Positions 33,894-35,055 of a stretch of 35,055 bases of DNA are shown piece after piece. The translations under genes were made by a program, and so were the position numbers. The notes below the pieces were generated by a model. It did no database searches. It saw only the letters and a program-made list of their open reading frames with translations, and had not been told where the DNA came from. Every line of letters begins with the position of its first letter. Positions within the stretch are counted from its first letter, which is position 1. The stretch is taken from positions 1 through 35,055 of the forward strand of contig CATLGW010000026.1 in assembly GCA_949948715.1 (NCBI GenBank), in the 5' to 3' direction. Source of the stretch: an uncultured Lachnospiraceae bacterium. GTDB lineage: Bacteria > Bacillota > Clostridia > Lachnospirales > Lachnospiraceae.

Positions 33894-34712
33894 CTATAGC
33901 TTACAAAAAACGGGCTTTCGGTTTTCAAAGACTGTGTAATAGCGAAAACCGCAGCTTGCCAGCGCTTCCCCGGCGCGGTCGAAGTAATCGGCCATATGGG
34001 CGGCATCGTGGGCATCCGAGCCCACTGTGACGATCTCTCCGCCCAGCTCCCGGTAGCGCTTTAACACGCCGATACAGGGATGCATGTCACGCATCCCTTT
34101 TTTGAGTCCGCCGGTGTTGAGCTCGATGCCCTTGCCCTTTTCCAGCAGGGCCTTCAGGATTTGGTCGAAGATGTCGCCGTACTCCTCGAAACGGTAATCT
34201 CTGTCCCGGGAGGCTCCGTAGCGCACCGTATAGTCCAGGTGACCGTAGACGTCAAAGTCCGGGCAGGCCAGGATGTTCTCCAGAATGGATTCAAAGTACT
34301 CCCGGTAAGCCTCCCGGTCCGTCCGTCCCTCGTAGAAGGAGGGGTAGTAGGGGTCCCGGCCCCGGCATACATGGGAGGAGCCTATGACAAAGTCAAAATC
34401 CCAGGATTTTGAATAGTCGGCGTTCCTGGGGGATAAGTGGGGCTGCAGCCCCAGCTCCACCCCGAAGAGCACACGGATTTGGCCCGCGTATTTTTCCCTC
34501 AGACGGGTCAGCTCCCCGAGATAGGCCTCGGTATCCAGGAGGAACAGGGAGCCCGGGCCGTCGGGGGAGTCGGGATAGTCAAAATCGTTGTGCTCCGTAA
34601 AGCACAGGGTGGAAAGGCCCCGGAGGATGCCCTCCCGTATCATGGACTCCATGGGGGCGTCAGAGTCCCCGGAGTGGGCGGTGTGAAGGTGGCAGTCGGC
34701 TGTGACAGGCAT
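33894..34712 (-). CDS. hisK: Histidinol-phosphatase, PHP family (HisK/HisJ type)
   Basis: 272 aa, the usual length. PHP-domain phosphatases of this type convert histidinol phosphate to histidinol with bound metal ions. Metal ligands are visible in DCHLHTAHSGDS near the start, FTEHNDFD, GVELGLQPH, VIGSSHVC, GHLDY and the late VGSDAHDA. The start is taken at 34712 (MPVTADCHLHT) with GGAG at 9 bases; an ATG at 34727 is also possible. The frame stays open to 34916 only because the 116-bp repeats are open there; that extension is rejected. No other his gene is in the window. Substrate specificity within the PHP group is inferred. Confidence 0.85.
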   Translation of the reverse strand: MPVTADCHLHTAHSGDSDAPMESMIREGILRGLSTLCFTEHNDFDYPDSPDGPGSLFLLDTEAYLGELTRLREKYAGQIRVLFGVELGLQPHLSPRNADYSKSWDFDFVIGSSHVCRGRDPYYPSFYEGRTDREAYREYFESILENILACPDFDVYGHLDYTVRYGASRDRDYRFEEYGDIFDQILKALLEKGKGIELNTGGLKKGMRDMHPCIGVLKRYRELGGEIVTVGSDAHDAAHMADYFDRAGEALASCGFRYYTVFENRKPVFCKL

Positions 34713-34730
34713 ATTTTTTTTCTCCATATA

Positions 34731-35055
34731 AGTTCCGCATCTGCCCTTCCGGACCCAATGCTGACAGGACAAAGTCCGTCTGAAAGGTCCAGCCGGACAT
34801 TGTCCCGTGCCCCGTCCGGGCAGATGCTGTAAATCAGTTCCGCATAAGTTCCGCATCTGCCCTTCCGGACCCAATGCTGGCAGGACAAAGTCCGTCTGAA
34901 AGGTCCAGCCGGACATTGTCCCGGGCCCTGTCCGGGCAGATGCTGTAAATCAGTTCCGCATAAGTTCCGCATCTGCCCTTCCGGTGCCAATGCTGGCAGG
35001 ACAAAGTCCGTCTGAAAGGTCCAGCCGGACATTGTCCCGTGCCCCGTCCGGGCAG
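34731..35055. repeat. 116-bp tandem, highly structured repeat array (cut by window end)
   Basis: Units start with AGTTCCGCATCTGCCC at 34731, 34847 and 34963; the period is exactly 116 and the third unit is cut at the window end. Units 1 and 2 differ at only 3 positions. Each unit contains GCATCTGCCC and its inverse GGGCAGATGC as outer arms, plus palindromes GGACAAAGTCC and GGACATTGTCC inside, and ends with AGTTCCGCATA. No coding role is likely: 116 is not a multiple of three and the frames differ between units. Confidence 0.9.

Noticed and set aside
34728..34916. N-terminal extension of the phosphatase frame across the 116-bp repeats
   Set aside because: The added residues are just the repeat read in frame; DCHLHT-type PHP starts lie near 34712 and the repeats read differently in each unit.

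Overview
The window looks like chromosome from an endospore-forming, moderately GC-rich Firmicute, most probably a gut-type Lachnospiraceae/Clostridia relative. The reasons are a Clostridia-style division and cell-wall cluster running into spoIIGA-sigE, a separate sigG, ylmC/ymxH and nrdR, strong AGGAGG-type ribosome binding sites, several TTG/GTG starts and consensus sigma-A promoters. No rRNA, tRNA, CRISPR array, prophage or insertion sequence was seen. The species call is inference from gene content.

Layout. 1-106 is the tail of an unidentified gene. 269-676 is a small NifX/NifB-family (Fe-Mo-cofactor-binding-like) protein with a His/Cys-rich tail. 798-6746 is a BceRS-BceAB-type module (response regulator, histidine kinase, ABC ATPase, FtsX-type permease), the Firmicute type that senses and resists cell-wall-active peptides. 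It is split by an AT-rich, oppositely oriented DUF4062 gene (2677-3726) that looks acquired.

6747-7168 is a leader region with a long hairpin and a sigma-A promoter. It feeds the dcw cluster: mraZ, rsmH, ftsL, two class B PBP genes, mraY, murD, ftsW, murA and divIB, then ftsZ with its own promoter (7169-20184). A strong terminator closes it. spoIIGA and sigE follow, from a promoter with a very long spacer like the Spo0A-activated spoIIG promoter of Bacillus. Next come a small conserved protein and a double-VanZ membrane protein. sigG is on the opposite strand, behind a good match to a forespore (sigma-F/sigma-G) promoter. ylmC/ymxH and nrdR are divergent from it. A 32-34 bp tandem repeat array lies between nrdR and a SpoVB-like flippase on the minus strand.

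27113-33198 holds iscS and iscU, a GtrII-like membrane glucosyltransferase-type gene, an unrecognised polytopic membrane protein, and mnmA. IscS would supply sulfur both to IscU for Fe-S clusters and to MnmA for tRNA 2-thiouridine. The two membrane genes are foreign to that theme. The window ends with a conserved Clostridia protein of unknown function, a PHP-family histidinol-phosphatase on the minus strand, and a 116-bp tandem, highly structured repeat array cut by the window end.

The most interesting non-standard signals are: (i) two perfect 34-bp tandem repeats inside the GtrII-like gene, where a one-copy change would shift the frame, a possible phase-variation switch; (ii) the 116-bp structured tandem repeats at the right edge; (iii) the 32-34 bp array that runs into the 3' end of the flippase gene; (iv) the DUF4062 islet, a candidate TIR/deoxyribosyltransferase-like effector; and (v) the conserved-looking sporulation promoters at spoIIGA and sigG.
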